Source: Hypericibacter terrae (GTDB taxonomy: Bacteria > Pseudomonadota > Alphaproteobacteria > Dongiales > Dongiaceae). Taken from it: a stretch of DNA of 64,000 bases. The stretch is from NCBI RefSeq assembly GCF_008728855.1, contig NZ_CP042906.1, positions 372,001-436,000 on the forward strand, written 5' to 3'. The notes below the pieces were generated by a model. That model ran no database searches, had not been told where the DNA came from, and saw only the letters and a list, made by a program, of their open reading frames with translations. The translations under genes were made by a program, and so were the position numbers. Below, in pieces: positions 62,454 through 64,000 of this stretch (position 1 is the stretch's first letter; each line of letters starts with the position of its first letter).

Positions 62454-62776
62454 TGACAGGCGGCGACCCATCGTGCCGTCGAGGGCATGGGGGCGTGGGC
62501 CGCACGGTGTGTGAGGTCAACGAGATCGCGTCGACCATCGCGGCCGCCGTCGAAGAGCAGGGCGCGGCCAGCCGCGAGATCTCGGCCAGCGTCCAGCGGG
62601 CCTCGGCGAGCACGGCCGAGGTCGCCGGCAACATCCACGAGGTGACGGCCGCCGCTGCGGAGACGGGCCATGCGGCCGACACGGTGCTGGAGGATGCGAC
62701 CGAGCTGTCGGAACAGGCGGCGAAGCTCAATATCGAGGTCGCCCGGTTCTTCGAAGGCGTCCGCAAGGTGGTCTGA
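62454..62776 (+). pseudogene. C-terminal remnant of a methyl-accepting chemotaxis protein
   Basis: From about 62504 the sequence reads VNEIASTIAAAVEEQGAA, then SREISASVQRAS and ends LEVAR-type FFEGVRKVV with a stop at 62776, the normal end of an alphaproteobacterial chemoreceptor signalling domain. Just upstream, QAATHRAVEGMG continues the same pattern in another frame, so a frameshift lies near 62490, and a TGA interrupts at 62454. No sensor, HAMP or upstream signalling helix is present. It is a degraded gene followed by an intact terminator. Confidence 0.78.
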
Positions 62777-62811
62777 ACCCACCCTCCGGCTTCGAACGAT
62801 TCCAGGCCAGG

Positions 62812-62844
62812 GGCCGTCGGCGCGTGAAGCGCCGGCGGCCTTTT
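62812..62844 (+). terminator. intrinsic terminator
   Basis: 12-pair stem GGCCGTCGGCGC / GCGCCGGCGGCC (one G-U) with loop GTGAA, directly followed by TTTT. It lies 35 bp after the chemoreceptor remnant and is the clearest rho-independent terminator in the window. Confidence 0.88.
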
Positions 62845-63025
62845 CGCTCATTTCGCCCGGATTCCGGCCGGTTTCGGCGACGGGCCCATCGCGATCCCCG
62901 TTGCCGGCGCCCCGAATGCGCTCCACATTCAAGGGAGCGGTTGCGCTTGCCAGACCGCTCGTCCCGGGGCCCGACGGTGGCCGGGCGACGGGTGGCCGCC
63001 GCCGGCCTTCAAAAGGGGTATCGAT

Positions 63026-63451
63026 ATGTTTCAGGAATTCAGAACCTTCATCAGCCGCGGCAATGTCATCGACATGGCCGTGGGCATCATCATCGGCGCG
63101 GCCTTCACGGCAATCGTCGGCTCGCTGGTCAATGACCTGCTCATGCCGCCCATCGGCGTGATCCTGGGTGGGATCGATTTCTCGAATTTCTTCATCAGCC
63201 TGAAGGGCGGCGACTACGCGACCCTCAAGGCCGCGCAGGATGCCGGGGTCCCGACCATCAACTACGGGCTCTTCATCAACGCCGTGATCAAGTTCCTGAT
63301 CGTCGCCTTCGCGGTGTTCCTGCTGGTCAAGCAGGTCAACAAGCTGCAGAGCCTTGGCAAGAAGCCGGCGGCGCCCGCCGCGCCCCCGCCGCCACCGCGC
63401 GAGGAAGTGTTGCTGACCGAAATCCGCGACCTGCTGAAGGCGCGTCAGTAG
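63026..63451 (+). CDS. mscL: MscL large-conductance mechanosensitive channel
   Basis: 141-residue channel. N-terminal [19 protein letters not shown], first pore helix [20 protein letters not shown], then PPIGVILGG, periplasmic loop, second helix (about 85-105, [18 protein letters not shown]) and a Pro/Ala-rich cytoplasmic part ending in the helix [11 protein letters not shown]. Opens under membrane tension to release solutes in osmotic downshock. AGGGG lies upstream of the ATG. Confidence 0.97.
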   Translation: MFQEFRTFISRGNVIDMAVGIIIGAAFTAIVGSLVNDLLMPPIGVILGGIDFSNFFISLKGGDYATLKAAQDAGVPTINYGLFINAVIKFLIVAFAVFLLVKQVNKLQSLGKKPAAPAAPPPPPREEVLLTEIRDLLKARQ

Positions 63452-63476
63452 CATCGGCGGCGGCAGGTTCCTGGCG

Positions 63477-63668
63477 TCACAGCCTGGTCACGCGATCCGG
63501 GGCCTGGGCGAGGTTCGTCTGACACCAGAGCCGTCCGGCAGTCTCGGCGTCCTCCGACGTCGGCGCGCCTTCGCCAAGGCCGATCCGCTTGCCGCTCCGC
63601 CAGACCGACCATAGGTAGCGGACGCTGCCATCGGGAAGATTCCATTGGTCGATCATCAGCTCGATCAT
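63477..63668 (-). CDS. small hypothetical protein
   Basis: 63 residues, not recognised. Sequence has protein-like balance (MIELMIDQWNLPDGSVRYLW, GKRIGLGEGAPTSEDAETAG) with conserved-looking Trp and Gly residues and one Cys. ATG at 63668 has AGGAAG upstream. It converges with mscL, 25 bp between stops. Soluble; function not predictable. Confidence 0.55.
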   Translation of the reverse strand: MIELMIDQWNLPDGSVRYLWSVWRSGKRIGLGEGAPTSEDAETAGRLWCQTNLAQAPDRVTRL

Positions 63669-63807
63669 CAAGCGGGACTTCCTGGGGACGGCGGCCCCGG
63701 TCTGGTGGCGGGATGGCCGCCGGATGACGTGGTTTTCCGCCAGTGCGATTGAGTAGCCGGGTACGGCGGACTAAAGTCAAACCCCTTTCCGGGCGGCGGA
63801 GCGTGGC

Positions 63808-64000
63808 ATGGTGATGAGCGAAACCCGGCGACGATTGGCGGCGATCCTTGCCGCCGACGTGGTCGGCTTCAGCCGCCTGATCGAGATCGATGAGGACGGT
63901 ACGGTGGCCGCGCTCACGCGCCATCGCCGCGACACCATCGATCCCCTGATCGTCTCCCATGGCGGGCGCGTCTTCAAGACCATGGGGGACGGGCTCCTGG
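63808..64000 (+). CDS. class III adenylate/guanylate cyclase (3' part outside window)
   Basis: First 64 residues of a class III nucleotide cyclase. AAILAADVVGFSRLIEIDED holds the first metal-binding aspartate (D17), and FKTMGDGLL holds the second (D61). The N-terminus begins directly at the catalytic domain, as in many alphaproteobacterial cyclases that continue with TPR or other domains. ATG at 63808 has GGAG 6 nt upstream; ATG at 63814 is an alternative. Cut by the window end. Confidence 0.88.
   Translation, partial: MVMSETRRRLAAILAADVVGFSRLIEIDEDGTVAALTRHRRDTIDPLIVSHGGRVFKTMGDGLL

Overview
This 64 kb window is GC-rich (roughly two-thirds G+C by eye) and densely coded, with short gaps and many GTGA, ATGA or TTGA stop-start overlaps. 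Gene content and style (a kdp operon with a small ORF ahead of kdpF, an Rcp1-like response regulator beside a bacteriophytochrome-type kinase, a TAXI protein, liv-type ABC transporter, DUF1127 protein, class III cyclase) suggest a soil or environmental alphaproteobacterium, plausibly Rhodospirillales. That placement is inference; no rRNA or tRNA gene was recognised. No insertion sequence, prophage or CRISPR array was recognised either.

Region 1-15 kb looks like a surface-glycan or secondary-sugar locus. A plus-strand pair (DegT aminotransferase cut by the window edge, NAD-dependent epimerase) converges on a minus-strand run of five genes: transketolase N half, transketolase C half, zinc-binding C-methyltransferase-like protein, a second DegT aminotransferase and a PIG-L deacetylase with an altered active-site motif. 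Divergent from these are a phytanoyl-CoA-type dioxygenase and a TylF-type O-methyltransferase. They are followed by a TIGR04372-like glycosyltransferase, a PAPS sulfotransferase, a GT8-like glycosyltransferase, a GST, an ELM1-like glycosyltransferase and a second 2OG-Fe(II) oxygenase. Together these could build, aminate, methylate, oxidise and sulfate an unusual sugar.

Region 15-27 kb holds a phosphorelay set (membrane histidine kinase, single-domain regulator, hybrid kinase), an SDR, a secreted protein, a GNAT enzyme, an RND efflux pair and a DUF1127 protein. Region 27-33 kb has a transcription factor fused to an alpha/beta hydrolase, divergent from a diiron protein and an OsmC protein, followed by a large MalT-like LuxR regulator. 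Region 33-40 kb joins a class II histone-deacetylase-like amidohydrolase to a complete branched-chain-type ABC transporter in which one ATPase has a degenerate signature motif. Region 39.5-44.5 kb is a yhiI-rbbA-yhhJ type export locus, followed by the C-terminal scrap of a dead histidine kinase.

Region 45-54 kb is a full kdp potassium operon (27-residue ORF, kdpF, kdpA, kdpB, kdpC, kdpD, kdpE) with helically phased repeats upstream. Region 54-60 kb is a receiver protein and a macA-macB-outer-membrane-channel operon preceded by a PAS-LuxR regulator. The last 4 kb carry an orphan TAXI protein, a broken chemoreceptor remnant with a strong terminator, mscL, a small unknown protein and the start of a class III adenylate cyclase cut by the window edge.
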